From: a bacterium
GTDB taxonomy: Bacteria; UBA10199; JAIBAG01
Direction of reading: 5' to 3'
Assembly: GCA_019695305.1 (NCBI GenBank)
Contig: JAIBAG010000011.1
Span: 1-64,000, forward strand
Length of the DNA: 64,000 nt
Shown: one piece after another, positions 6,466 to 14,860 of the stretch
Position numbering within the stretch: position 1 is the first letter of the stretch
Layout of the letters: every line of letters starts with the position of its first letter
The notes under the pieces: generated by a model
What the model saw: only the letters and a program-made list of their open reading frames with translations
The model's database searches: none
Told to the model about the DNA's origin: nothing
Program-made: the position numbers and the translations under genes

Positions 6466-7851
6466 TTATTCAGAATTAATATTCTTTATATAGTCATCCG
6501 CAATTTGCAAAATTTCATCAAAAGTAAGAATTTCAATATTTTGTAAGCTATTTCTTAACTTTGTAAAATCCCGTTGTAATACACTCACCCGTTTTTTATC
6601 CAAGTCTCTTGAGGCCAGTTTAGCATGTGATGATATTATAATAATTCCACGTGGATGATACAGATTTTCTTCTTCGGTTGATTGAGTAATTTTTGAATTA
6701 TCTTCTGGATTTTGGAAACGACGCTGAACAATAGCATCCATGTAGTTCATAGTTTGGATTATCGACCTGCTTAGTTCCGAAGAAAAACTGAAATTTTTAT
6801 GAGATTCATCCCAACATACTGCATTTTTTAAATGTGTTTTAATTTCTATAATATCCAAACCATTATAGTGATTAATCCCTATAAAATCCGGATATTTTTT
6901 ATCACTATGAATATTTACCAACTCTATTTTTGGATAAATTTTTTTATAAGAAAACACTAAATAAAGCAGATATCGTTCAAAATATTTCTGCCATATATTT
7001 TCTAATTGTTTAATTTCATTTGGGGTATCTGATATCTCTGCAATTATTTTTCTCGCCTTTTTGGATTTTATATCATTTTTCCCCAGCGCTAATATTTTTC
7101 GCCCCAAACGAATAATATCTCTCAATTTTTCTTTAATAAAATATTCATCAAGGGACTTAAGAAATTCTTTCGGAAAAACTTCATCTCTTATCATTTTTTC
7201 GGCAAGCCTAGACAAGTTTTGAATATCATTTTCATCTATATATTTCTCATAATCCTTTCTTCTTTTTTTAGTCTTTAAATTAAAGCGCTCAATTAGAAAA
7301 GAAAAATCACCCTTATCTGTAGTCGTAACCTCTTTAGGAATGTTATTTGTATATCTTACTTTTAATTTATTAATTAAATATGTCTCTAGCCTATTCTTGC
7401 TTGACTTGCCTTTAAAATAAACTTCTTTACTGTCATTAATAAGATTAAGGATAATTTCTTCTTGTATAACTAAAAATCCTCTTTTTGCATAACGTCTTAT
7501 TTCAGATCCTATTTTAGTAATTTTTATTTTATGAAAAATTTCATCATTTATACTCAAAACTCTTTTGATATAATCAAAATATTTAAAGTCATAATTGATT
7601 CCTCGCTTTGCATATATCAGTTTTAATAGATCTATTTCTGAATCAATCTCAAAAGTTGGCCTATTATTTCTTTTTTCATATTTATTATCTGCCCTATTAA
7701 AGAAAATAATATTTAATATATACTTATTATTTTCTTTAATAAGAAGATCACCTGCGGGGCAAGAAATTCTATCCGATTTAAAAACTATGCTTGGCCAGCT
7801 TAGCCCTTCAAAAAATTTCCATATCTCATCTGATTGGCCTGGCATAGTCAT
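6466..7851 (-). CDS. sduA: Shedu-type antiphage nuclease (SduA, DUF4263 domain)
   Basis: The 461-residue protein has a C-terminal PD-(D/E)XK nuclease domain of the Shedu/DUF4263 type. KYFERYLLYL (289-298) leads in, KYPDF gives Asp322, IIEIKTHL gives Glu336 and Lys338, and SIIQTMNYMD gives Gln366. PRGIIIISSH (400-409) follows as the next core strand. Residues 1-280 form a large N-terminal region without recognised domains, typical for Shedu proteins, where it varies and is thought to sense infection or control the nuclease. Shedu proteins protect bacteria from phages through a nuclease activity. It lies in the middle of a three-gene minus-strand run, 18 bases after the 145-residue gene. Its strongly AT-rich sequence differs from the chromosomal genes to the right, suggesting transfer. 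The exact Shedu subtype is not determined. Confidence 0.8.
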   Translation of the reverse strand: MTMPGQSDEIWKFFEGLSWPSIVFKSDRISCPAGDLLIKENNKYILNIIFFNRADNKYEKRNNRPTFEIDSEIDLLKLIYAKRGINYDFKYFDYIKRVLSINDEIFHKIKITKIGSEIRRYAKRGFLVIQEEIILNLINDSKEVYFKGKSSKNRLETYLINKLKVRYTNNIPKEVTTTDKGDFSFLIERFNLKTKKRRKDYEKYIDENDIQNLSRLAEKMIRDEVFPKEFLKSLDEYFIKEKLRDIIRLGRKILALGKNDIKSKKARKIIAEISDTPNEIKQLENIWQKYFERYLLYLVFSYKKIYPKIELVNIHSDKKYPDFIGINHYNGLDIIEIKTHLKNAVCWDESHKNFSFSSELSRSIIQTMNYMDAIVQRRFQNPEDNSKITQSTEEENLYHPRGIIIISSHAKLASRDLDKKRVSVLQRDFTKLRNSLQNIEILTFDEILQIADDYIKNINSE

Positions 7852-7869
7852 TCATCTTTATTAAAAAAA

Positions 7870-8307
7870 TTATTTATTACGTACATTAAGTTCGTTTAAA
7901 ATTTCTTTTTTAACTTCCTTTATTAACATGAGTACTTCATTTTCGTCTTGATATTCTTTATTACTTCGCCAATTTTCTTCCCCTCCACCGGACATAATAA
8001 TGCCTCTTACAATTTTCAAATCTTTCCACTGATCAATTTGATACGAATACCTACCATTATACTTAAAAAGACCATGGTCGATATAGTTTCGTCTTTTATG
8101 AATCGTGGCAATAGCTAATTCTTTTAAATGATTAATCGCATCAAATTCTCTTTTATAATCATGAATAAATATGCGTGCAATACATTCACCAGCTCCTCCA
8201 GAAGAAAGAACACATTCTAATAAATTTTCTTTAACCCATTTATGGATAGTTGCAATATATCCATCCCTCTCAAGGGCATCTATTTCTTGAAAATTATCAT
8301 CAGTCAT
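7870..8307 (-). CDS. Hypothetical protein, first gene of the Shedu cassette
   Basis: The 145-residue soluble protein starts MTDDNFQEIDALERDGY and has a good Shine-Dalgarno (AAGGA) eight bases upstream. It contains SSGGAGECIARIF and IIMSGGGEENW, and the segment ATIHKRRNYIDHGLF. The C-terminus is a charged helix (MLIKEVKKEILNELN). No family was recognised. It is followed after 18 bases by the nuclease gene, so the two are probably one transcript. It could be a regulator, sensor or inhibitor of the nuclease, but that is only inferred from position. Confidence 0.6.
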   Translation of the reverse strand: MTDDNFQEIDALERDGYIATIHKWVKENLLECVLSSGGAGECIARIFIHDYKREFDAINHLKELAIATIHKRRNYIDHGLFKYNGRYSYQIDQWKDLKIVRGIIMSGGGEENWRSNKEYQDENEVLMLIKEVKKEILNELNVRNK

Positions 8308-8350
8308 TTTTATTTATCCTTGGAAACAATCTATTCAAACTCCCAAAACC

Positions 8351-8578
8351 TCATCCCCCACAAACCTTACAAGCCACACCCCCACGCCGATAAGCTTCAC
8401 TCCGCGAAATAACAATACAATTCCGTGTGCATTTTTGTCCCCAATGGCAACTGAGTTTATGCACTTTTCCATTACTCACATTAAAATAAACCTGTGTATC
8501 GGTTTGCGCGGGAATTGCCGTAAAAAACGTGGCTAATAAAACCCAAACAAATATAATTTTGCGAGCATGGTTTAGCAT
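8351..8578 (-). CDS. Small secreted cysteine-rich protein
   Basis: The ATG at 8578 is preferred over the in-frame GTG at 8590 because AGGGG lies five bases before it. The 75-residue product has a signal peptide (MLNHARKIIFVWVLLATFFT) and a mature domain VYFNVSNGKVHKLSC...CTRNC...GVACKVCGG. The pattern of a short beta segment, HKLSC and a terminal CKVC resembles small zinc-binding domains found fused to nucleases and in secreted proteins. The function is unknown. It is 44 bases beyond the cassette start and on the same strand, but has its own good ribosome site. Confidence 0.6.
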   Translation of the reverse strand: MLNHARKIIFVWVLLATFFTAIPAQTDTQVYFNVSNGKVHKLSCHWGQKCTRNCIVISRSEAYRRGGVACKVCGG

Positions 8579-8769
8579 GTTGCCCCTCACCCCAAAGCTC
8601 TAACCTGCCCTCCAAAAATATCAATGTAAAATTAGTAGAAATCTCTTTTATTTTTAAGCAGTTGGATAATTTTTTATCCTAGAGGATTATACTTACTCAA
8701 AGGGGCTTGAATGGCACTTATACCAACATATCCATTTACATTTTTACTGTAATTTCAAATAACTACTTT

Positions 8770-9783
8770 ATGCATTTAAAAGCTATTCCCTTATACCGGG
8801 GTTCTCACCCGCAGCCCATTACAAATTTATTTTGCATGCTTGGCAACGTAAAGGAAACACGGCTTACAGCATGCCTGGCTTATCTTATTGCTTTGTACCC
8901 TAAACACATTGGCAAACTGTTTACACCACCTCAAGAAACCATTCAAAAAATTAGTGTAGAAATTAAAGAAAACGAAACCGATCGATACGACATTGTAATA
9001 GAAACCAATTTTTCTCTTATTATTTTAGAAGCTAAACTTGGCCTTAACCAATTGAGCCAACAAATTACGCGTTACATTAAAAATTTAAAAAGTAAGAAAA
9101 AAATTATTTTATACCTTTTAGATAGCGGCTCACACGGCGCTAATACTTGGATTAGACATCTCCCTAAAAAAACAAAGCAACTGTCAATACTGTGGAGCGA
9201 TGTACATGCTTATCTTGTAGATTTTTTAAAAACAAAAACTGCAAAACAAAACACCATTGGCTGGGCTTTAGCACAAGAATTTTTAAAACATTTGGAGGCA
9301 AACGCTATGACAGCACAAAATACAAAAGAAGTTTACGTAAGAGATATTAGTGGAGAATCTATTTCGATGCTTTTTAAAGATAGAATCTACCGTTGCCAAC
9401 CCCAATTTTATGCCTCGGCCTTGGGTAACCGTTACTTTGCCCCTTACTTTACAACCAATGCCCCTCAAGATTTTTCTAAAAATTCGTTAATTAGAATTGA
9501 AAAAGGTATTTCATGGATGTTTCCCATTAAAGAAATGCAAAAAATTAGAACAAAAGATGTTAAAAGCTTTTTAAAAGAACAAAAACATCCACATTATAAT
9601 GAGGTTGGTAAAAAAGCCGTAAAAGGTCACGCCTACGAAGATATTCTTGTGTTTATATTAGGAGAACCTTTTTTAGTGTTCCCTACACCCATTCCAAAAA
9701 ATAAGCTTAAAATTAAAGGCGCTATGGGATCACGTACTTTTACTTTTGAAACGCTCTTTGGTGCCGCTAGACGCGGGGAATAG
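8770..9783 (+). CDS. PD-(D/E)XK nuclease superfamily-like protein
   Basis: The frame is open from a TTG at 8707, but MHLKAIPLYRGSHPQ from the ATG at 8770 looks like the true N-terminus; this gives 337 residues. A nuclease-like core is visible: RYDIVIETN with Asp74, then SLIILEAKLGL with Glu87 and Lys89, and QLSQQITRY with glutamines on the next helix. These are the D...ExK and Q positions of the PD-(D/E)XK fold. The C-terminal half (VYVRDISGESISMLF onwards) is a separate unknown domain. It is divergently arranged to the Shedu cassette. Such proteins often belong to restriction or other defence systems, but no partner gene is visible here. Confidence 0.6.
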   Translation: MHLKAIPLYRGSHPQPITNLFCMLGNVKETRLTACLAYLIALYPKHIGKLFTPPQETIQKISVEIKENETDRYDIVIETNFSLIILEAKLGLNQLSQQITRYIKNLKSKKKIILYLLDSGSHGANTWIRHLPKKTKQLSILWSDVHAYLVDFLKTKTAKQNTIGWALAQEFLKHLEANAMTAQNTKEVYVRDISGESISMLFKDRIYRCQPQFYASALGNRYFAPYFTTNAPQDFSKNSLIRIEKGISWMFPIKEMQKIRTKDVKSFLKEQKHPHYNEVGKKAVKGHAYEDILVFILGEPFLVFPTPIPKNKLKIKGAMGSRTFTFETLFGAARRGE

Positions 9784-9932
9784 GAGAGCATTATTATTTG
9801 CACGCTTCAAGAGTTGCCCTGTTCACTATATTATTGGAATGGGTATTTTAAATTTAATTGGAATTTGGGTGTGGACAATAGTGCTGTATATTCTGCTGCA
9901 AGCTGTAGAGGTGGAATAATATTTAAAGTTTC

Positions 9933-11864
9933 TTATCTTACCCGTAAAGCAACACCGCACCCGGTTTGCCATTGGGTAGGGTCCATAAAATTAAAACCGG
10001 CACTGCATTCAACACTTAGGGCTTTGTAGTTTGTGCCAAATGTAATTTCGTCCATAACCATAAAACGCGCTGCATCGGCAATATCAATAGAAATTGAAGG
10101 CCCATTTAATAAATAAAAGCCACCTGCATCATGAAATGCATGCGAATAATAACCGCCTTTTATATCAAAACCTAAATCTAAGGGAGATTTATCATCTTTA
10201 GCAGGATTATACTGATGAAACGATAAATCCACTCCAGTACTCAACATACCTTCTACTTTATGATTTAATTTTGGACCACTGCTATAAAGCCTATAGGCCA
10301 TTTTTAAATCTAACAAAGGTCTATCTAGCTTTGTATCGTAAGAACCGCCCACGTAAAACATTCCTTCATGCTTGGTACTTTGGCCCTCTACCTCTTCCTC
10401 TTGAGAAGCACTGGTATCAATATCCAAAACACTTTTTAAGTGCTTTGCCAAACTAGCATCGGTAGTACTTCTAATAATTTCTAATAAAGCAGATTCAACG
10501 TAGTTTTTTGCCCCTTGTGCAATTTGGGGATCAGCCATCAATTCTTCTAAAAACAAAACCCAGGTAGCATCGGCCTCACCTTTTAAAAAACTTTCGCTCA
10601 CCATGGTACAAAAATTGCCAACAACTGTGTAAAAATTATTATAGCCGCTCTCATCCTGATTATTTTGAGCACTCGCTTTAACCCACTTTTTTAAAACATC
10701 TCTTACTTGGGGATTACTAGAGGTAAGAGCTGGCTTAAAGGATAAAGGATTTAAATTTTTCCATCGGTTATCTACCGCTGGCGCCTCAACACGGGCTAAA
10801 GCCAAAATAACTTCTTCTGAAAATATCCCCCTTACGCGAGAGGTATTATCCAAAATTTTTTCCGCTGCTTTTTCCTGCCACACCGGAGGAAGCTGCGGAA
10901 AAATTTGCACTAATAATTGAGTTTTTGCCTCAACATCATCGTAGTCTAAAAATTGTAGTAACAAAAATAAATGAATGGGTTTTAAAGGATCGGTTTTAAT
11001 GGTTTCTAGGGAATACTTTGAGGGAACATCATTGTAATCTAAATTACACACGTCCATCAGACGCGTAAGCACAGCGGCATCTTCTTCTAAATTGCATCCC
11101 TCCATCCATTGTTCTAAAGCCGGCATCAACTTTTCGGGTGTAAAAAGTCCATTTATTAAATCTGTAGCAATGCTCTTACTTAAAAGAAAATCGTTTAGAA
11201 TTGAATCAAGAATATTTAAATAGTTATCGTCTCCTCCTGTTGTATAATAATGGTTTTCGGCTACATATTCTTGCTCGGTAAAACAAGCATAGGGAATGTC
11301 TTGTTTTAATACTTTTAACTTTTCTTTTTCTTCTTCTGTTAACGGTACTTCACCGGCATATATTTCTCTGTGATGCAAATCTCGGTAAAGAGCTAAATTG
11401 GGCTCTCTATCACAATGAAAATGATAAGCCCCATAAGCCAAACTACTGGTTGATTCCGATGCAAATCTTAAGGTGTCTGGGTTTTTAAAATCGTCTATGG
11501 CATGATTAAGCTCGTGATCAACCGTATCAAGAGCTCCACCCATAAGTAAGGTGTCGTAAGGCAAATGAATGGTGTTTTCTTGTGGTGAATAATACGCATG
11601 CGCCGATTGCGGGTTATAAATACGGCCGTCGTTAATAACATCACTAGCTTCTAAACTAAATTTGAGGGGCCTTTCTTTGCCTACACCGGTAAATAATTTT
11701 TTAAACTGGGCGGGGTCATGAACTTGAAAGCGCGCTAAACACACGGCAATGGTGGCCAGGAGATTGTAATTAGCCTGGTCATCTTTATCTTCTACATGCA
11801 CCACCTGATCACCCACGGTAAGGGTGTCGTGCTCCACGTCTATTTTATACGGCTTCACTTCCAT
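9933..11864 (-). CDS. Metallopeptidase-like protein (HELNH) with a beta-rich C-terminus
   Basis: The 643-residue product has no signal peptide. VDHELNHAIDD (116-126) fits the HExxH zinc-binding motif (His117, Glu118, His121); a third ligand could not be assigned. Residues about 130-500 are helical, including FLLLQFLDYDDVEAKTQLL, and look repeat-like. The last 140 residues (from FYVGGSYDTKL) alternate like beta strands and end GVALRVR, resembling a beta-barrel or beta-sandwich. A zinc peptidase site joined to such a C-terminus without a secretion signal is unusual. The neighbour to its left is convergent, and the SDR gene to its right is divergent. The function is unknown. Confidence 0.6.
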   Translation of the reverse strand: MEVKPYKIDVEHDTLTVGDQVVHVEDKDDQANYNLLATIAVCLARFQVHDPAQFKKLFTGVGKERPLKFSLEASDVINDGRIYNPQSAHAYYSPQENTIHLPYDTLLMGGALDTVDHELNHAIDDFKNPDTLRFASESTSSLAYGAYHFHCDREPNLALYRDLHHREIYAGEVPLTEEEKEKLKVLKQDIPYACFTEQEYVAENHYYTTGGDDNYLNILDSILNDFLLSKSIATDLINGLFTPEKLMPALEQWMEGCNLEEDAAVLTRLMDVCNLDYNDVPSKYSLETIKTDPLKPIHLFLLLQFLDYDDVEAKTQLLVQIFPQLPPVWQEKAAEKILDNTSRVRGIFSEEVILALARVEAPAVDNRWKNLNPLSFKPALTSSNPQVRDVLKKWVKASAQNNQDESGYNNFYTVVGNFCTMVSESFLKGEADATWVLFLEELMADPQIAQGAKNYVESALLEIIRSTTDASLAKHLKSVLDIDTSASQEEEVEGQSTKHEGMFYVGGSYDTKLDRPLLDLKMAYRLYSSGPKLNHKVEGMLSTGVDLSFHQYNPAKDDKSPLDLGFDIKGGYYSHAFHDAGGFYLLNGPSISIDIADAARFMVMDEITFGTNYKALSVECSAGFNFMDPTQWQTGCGVALRVR

Positions 11865-11984
11865 GACTTATATTATCGTCTAAAGAGGATCAAAAGTTGT
11901 GAAAGAGATAGTTTAATTTAATAATAATATCAATATGTTATGAAAATTCTGGCCTGTTTTTGGTTTATCCTATAAAAACCCCCT

Positions 11985-12758
11985 ATGTCTAAAACCATTA
12001 TCATCACGGGGGCGTCCACCGGCATTGGGCGCGATATGGCGCTGCAATATGCACAGCAGGGTTATCATGTGGGGCTTATTGCACGCAGGCTCGATTTGCT
12101 GGAAAACCTACGCGACGATATTAAAACTGTTTCTCCTGGCTCTAAGGTAGTGCTGGCCAATTGCGATGTGGCCGATTTTACTCAGGCCCAGCAAATTGTG
12201 CGACAAATGATTACCGAGCTGGATAATAGAATTGATATTTTTATTGCCAACGCCGGCATTGGCATTCCTACTCCCGCTTTTAAAAATAATTGGGCCGAAA
12301 TTAAACGCACGCTCGATATAAATGTTTATGGCGCTATTGCTACAATAGAAGCCGCTAAAGAAGTGATGCTGGCACAAAAAAGCGGACATTTGGTGGGCAT
12401 TACCTCGGTTGCGGCCATGCGTGGATTACCCGGCAGCTCGGCTTACTGTACCAGTAAAATTGCCCTGTCCACGTATCTGGAATCAATCCGGATTGATCTT
12501 AAACCTTATGGCATTTCTGTTACCGCCATTCATCCTGGGTTTATTGATACACCCATGACTAAAAAGAATAAATTTCACATGCCGTTTTTACTCACAAGCC
12601 CCGAAAGCGCTCAAAAAATTATTAAAGCCATTAGCCGCGGTAAAAAACGCTACTATTTCCCCTGGCCCATGGCCCTTCTTTATAAAATGGTGCGCATTTT
12701 ACCCGACTGCTGGAGCGATTTCTTTTTAGGCTTGGCCGCGCCTAAGATTAAAAGATAA
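11985..12758 (+). CDS. Short-chain dehydrogenase/reductase (SDR)
   Basis: The 257-residue classical SDR has the cofactor motif TGASTGIG (8-15), NAG (89-91) and the catalytic triad Ser141, Tyr154 and Lys158 (YCTSK). ARR after the second strand favours NADP(H). The C-terminal region contains AAPKIKR and a hydrophobic stretch near 220-240, as in SDRs acting on lipids or sterol-like ketones. It opens a plus-strand run with a START/SRPBCC-like secreted protein, a small secreted protein and a MaoC-like protein, suggesting lipid metabolism. The substrate is not known. Confidence 0.9.
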   Translation: MSKTIIITGASTGIGRDMALQYAQQGYHVGLIARRLDLLENLRDDIKTVSPGSKVVLANCDVADFTQAQQIVRQMITELDNRIDIFIANAGIGIPTPAFKNNWAEIKRTLDINVYGAIATIEAAKEVMLAQKSGHLVGITSVAAMRGLPGSSAYCTSKIALSTYLESIRIDLKPYGISVTAIHPGFIDTPMTKKNKFHMPFLLTSPESAQKIIKAISRGKKRYYFPWPMALLYKMVRILPDCWSDFFLGLAAPKIKR

Positions 12759-12794
12759 TCTTGCCAAAATTGTCTCATTTGCTACAAAACCTTC

Positions 12795-13520
12795 ATGTTT
12801 AAAAAGTCCCTCTTTTTAGTTCTTTTATTCACCCTCTTTAACGTCCCGGCTCATGCCTACAACACATTTCATCCAGAAGCCGATGCCGATTTAGAAAAAG
12901 ATGGAGTTTGGGTACGCACCTTTTTTAAAAAGGAAGAAACTGCCGCTCTTACGGTGTTTAGAGCCTACATCCCTTACACCCCCGATAAAGCCTGGGAAGT
13001 ACTCACCGATACCAACACCTGGAAAAGCCGCCACAACGATTTTAAAGACGCCTTTACCCTTACCAAAAGCGAAGCCGAACTCGTGGCCGCTAAAAACCCG
13101 GTCAATGTAAAAGATTTTTATTCTCTGGTGGGAACCCCCGTGCATCCTTCGCACTTAAACCGCCAAAAAGGCGGCAACTGGACTAGCTATGTTTTTCAGC
13201 GCTTTAATTTTCCGTGGCCTTTAACCGACCGTTGGGCCGTAGTAGAAATAAGAAACGACGAAACCAATGCCGGTAAAGGTGAATATAAATACGAATACAA
13301 AACCCGCGGCGGCAATTTTAAATGGCTTAAAGGGTATTGGGCTTTAATGCCCCACCCCACTAAAAAAGGATGGACCGAGTTTAGAGGCGAGTATAAATCG
13401 GACCCCGGAATTGACGTGCCCCATTTTTTGGCTAAATCGGTGGTTAAATCGTCCATTAAAAATAATGTAAAGGAAGACAGTGCGGAGTTAGCAAAACGCT
13501 ACGGACCGCCTGCCCAGTAA
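12795..13520 (+). CDS. Secreted SRPBCC/START-like lipid-binding protein
   Basis: A signal peptide (MFKKSLFLVLLFTLFNVPAHA, 1-21) is followed by a single SRPBCC/START-type domain of about 200 residues. Recognisable pieces are TVFRAYIPYTPDKAWEVLTD at the start, FNFPWPLTDRWAVVE in the middle, and GYWALMPHPTKKGWTEF towards the end. START-like domains bind lipids or other hydrophobic ligands in a deep pocket. The gene lies 36 bases after the SDR and three bases before the next gene, so they are probably one operon acting on the same periplasmic or envelope substrate. Confidence 0.75.
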   Translation: MFKKSLFLVLLFTLFNVPAHAYNTFHPEADADLEKDGVWVRTFFKKEETAALTVFRAYIPYTPDKAWEVLTDTNTWKSRHNDFKDAFTLTKSEAELVAAKNPVNVKDFYSLVGTPVHPSHLNRQKGGNWTSYVFQRFNFPWPLTDRWAVVEIRNDETNAGKGEYKYEYKTRGGNFKWLKGYWALMPHPTKKGWTEFRGEYKSDPGIDVPHFLAKSVVKSSIKNNVKEDSAELAKRYGPPAQ

Positions 13521-13523
13521 ATT

Positions 13524-13910
13524 ATGAAAAAATATTTTTTAATGGTTATTGTTTTGGCCCTACCGGCTCTTGCGTTTGCGCAAACCGGCCGTTTTCAAAA
13601 TAAAGTACGGCTCGACCGCGAGTTAGAAAAAATAGATGCCGTTGTTGATAACATCCCCATTTTTAGAGAACGCCTTCCTATACAGCACACTCTTTTAGGC
13701 CCCCTTCATGCCGAAGATGCTTTTACCAAAAGCAAAGACGCCATTTTACGCTCGTTGCGCGTTGATGCTTACAAGGTAAATGCCAATGCCATCTCCGAAT
13801 TTAAATGCAAAAAAATAGCTAAATCTATTTTACAAGCCTGCCAAGGATTTGCCGTGCATGTAGACGAAAACACTTTAAAGGCCTATTTGGATGAAACATC
13901 CGGTCAATGA
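13524..13910 (+). CDS. Small secreted protein, function unknown
   Basis: The 128-residue product has a signal peptide (MKKYFLMVIVLALPALAFAQ) and a mainly helical mature part with two cysteines (SEFKCKKIAK and ILQACQGF), which may form a disulfide. No family was recognised. It starts three bases after the START-like gene and its last 20 bases overlap the start of the MaoC-like gene, showing tight translational coupling. Confidence 0.65.
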   Translation: MKKYFLMVIVLALPALAFAQTGRFQNKVRLDRELEKIDAVVDNIPIFRERLPIQHTLLGPLHAEDAFTKSKDAILRSLRVDAYKVNANAISEFKCKKIAKSILQACQGFAVHVDENTLKAYLDETSGQ

Positions 13911-14811
13911 ACTAATTGATTCTGCGTTTTACCCGTTTGAATTTTATAAACAGGCTCTTCCACGTATTTTTTTTCCACAAAATATCCGTTTACTGCAAAA
14001 ACAGGTTATCGCAAAAAATCTTTTTGTACTTACCGCCGATAACCAAAAAAAATGGTTTGAACTATTTGATGCCAAAAATATGCAGGCCGATATTCCTTTT
14101 ACCTTTTACTGGCCACATTGTGTGTTGGCATTTTTGCAAACCATAAAAGCTTTGGGGGCACACTATAAAAATATTTTACACTTAAAATGCAGCATTAACT
14201 TTTTGGCACGCAACCCCAAAAGCATGCAATTGGGCGCCTTACATGGCATTAAAACTTCGTTTAACTCTATTATCCCCTTAAGCAGTAGTAAGGCCGTTTT
14301 TACCGGAAACACCTTAGTGCTGGGTCCTTACAAAAAACGTGTGGCCCAATTAACCGATACTATTTTGGTTAAAAATATTTCTACCAGCGACATGAAAAAA
14401 ATAGGCTTGTCGCCCTTGTGTAAAAAACCAAAAAACCTAGATGATTATTTAACCAAACGCACACCCACGTTTACGCAAAATAAAATGAATTATCGCGAGC
14501 ACACTTTGTTTTTTCCTATGGATATGGGCCTTAAGTTTGGTGATATTTCCGGCGATTTAAACCCTATTCATTTAACCACCTTTTCGGCACGGCTTTTTGG
14601 TTATAAAAAACCGTTTATTCAGGGTTTGTGCACAGCCAATGCCGTTATCAAAAAGTTTTTTGTGGATGAATCGGAAGATCTTAAAAAAATGGATATAACT
14701 TTTGTAAAACCCATTTTTTTAGGGGAAAAAGTTTTTTTACGTTTTAATAAAAAAAATTACGAAATAGTGGGAAAAAACGATGAGCTGCTCGCGTTTGGGG
14801 AACGGGGATAA
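13891..14811 (+). CDS. MaoC-like hot-dog dehydratase
   Basis: The 306-residue protein carries a C-terminal hot-dog domain with FGDISGDLNPIHL (about 212-224) and KPFIQGLCTANAVIKKFF, the MaoC/R-hydratase signature in which Asp and His act on an acyl thioester. The N-terminal half has weak double-hot-dog character (PFTFYWPHCVLAFLQT). Proteins of this layout hydrate or dehydrate enoyl/hydroxyacyl-CoA or ACP. It ends the SDR-START operon, which fits a reductase-dehydratase pair on an acyl chain. The C-terminus is short, ending in FGERG. Confidence 0.75.
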   Translation: MKHPVNELIDSAFYPFEFYKQALPRIFFPQNIRLLQKQVIAKNLFVLTADNQKKWFELFDAKNMQADIPFTFYWPHCVLAFLQTIKALGAHYKNILHLKCSINFLARNPKSMQLGALHGIKTSFNSIIPLSSSKAVFTGNTLVLGPYKKRVAQLTDTILVKNISTSDMKKIGLSPLCKKPKNLDDYLTKRTPTFTQNKMNYREHTLFFPMDMGLKFGDISGDLNPIHLTTFSARLFGYKKPFIQGLCTANAVIKKFFVDESEDLKKMDITFVKPIFLGEKVFLRFNKKNYEIVGKNDELLAFGERG

Positions 14812-14830
14812 CGCCCCCGCCATTCTGGCT

Positions 14831-14851
14831 CCCCCTCTTAGTAAGAGGGGG
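14831..14851. terminator. Palindromic GC hairpin between convergent genes
   Basis: CCCCCTCTTA and TAAGAGGGGG form a 10-bp dyad with almost no loop. It belongs to a CTCCCCCTCTTAGTAAGAGG type of repeat seen in many genomes and may stop transcription of both the MaoC-like gene and the phosphohexomutase gene. There is no clear T run. Confidence 0.5.
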
Positions 14852-14860
14852 TAGGGGGAG

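Noticed and set aside
9814-10029. Plus-strand frame after the PD-(D/E)XK gene
   Set aside because: It overlaps the 3' end of the 643-residue gene and lacks protein-like composition and a ribosome site.
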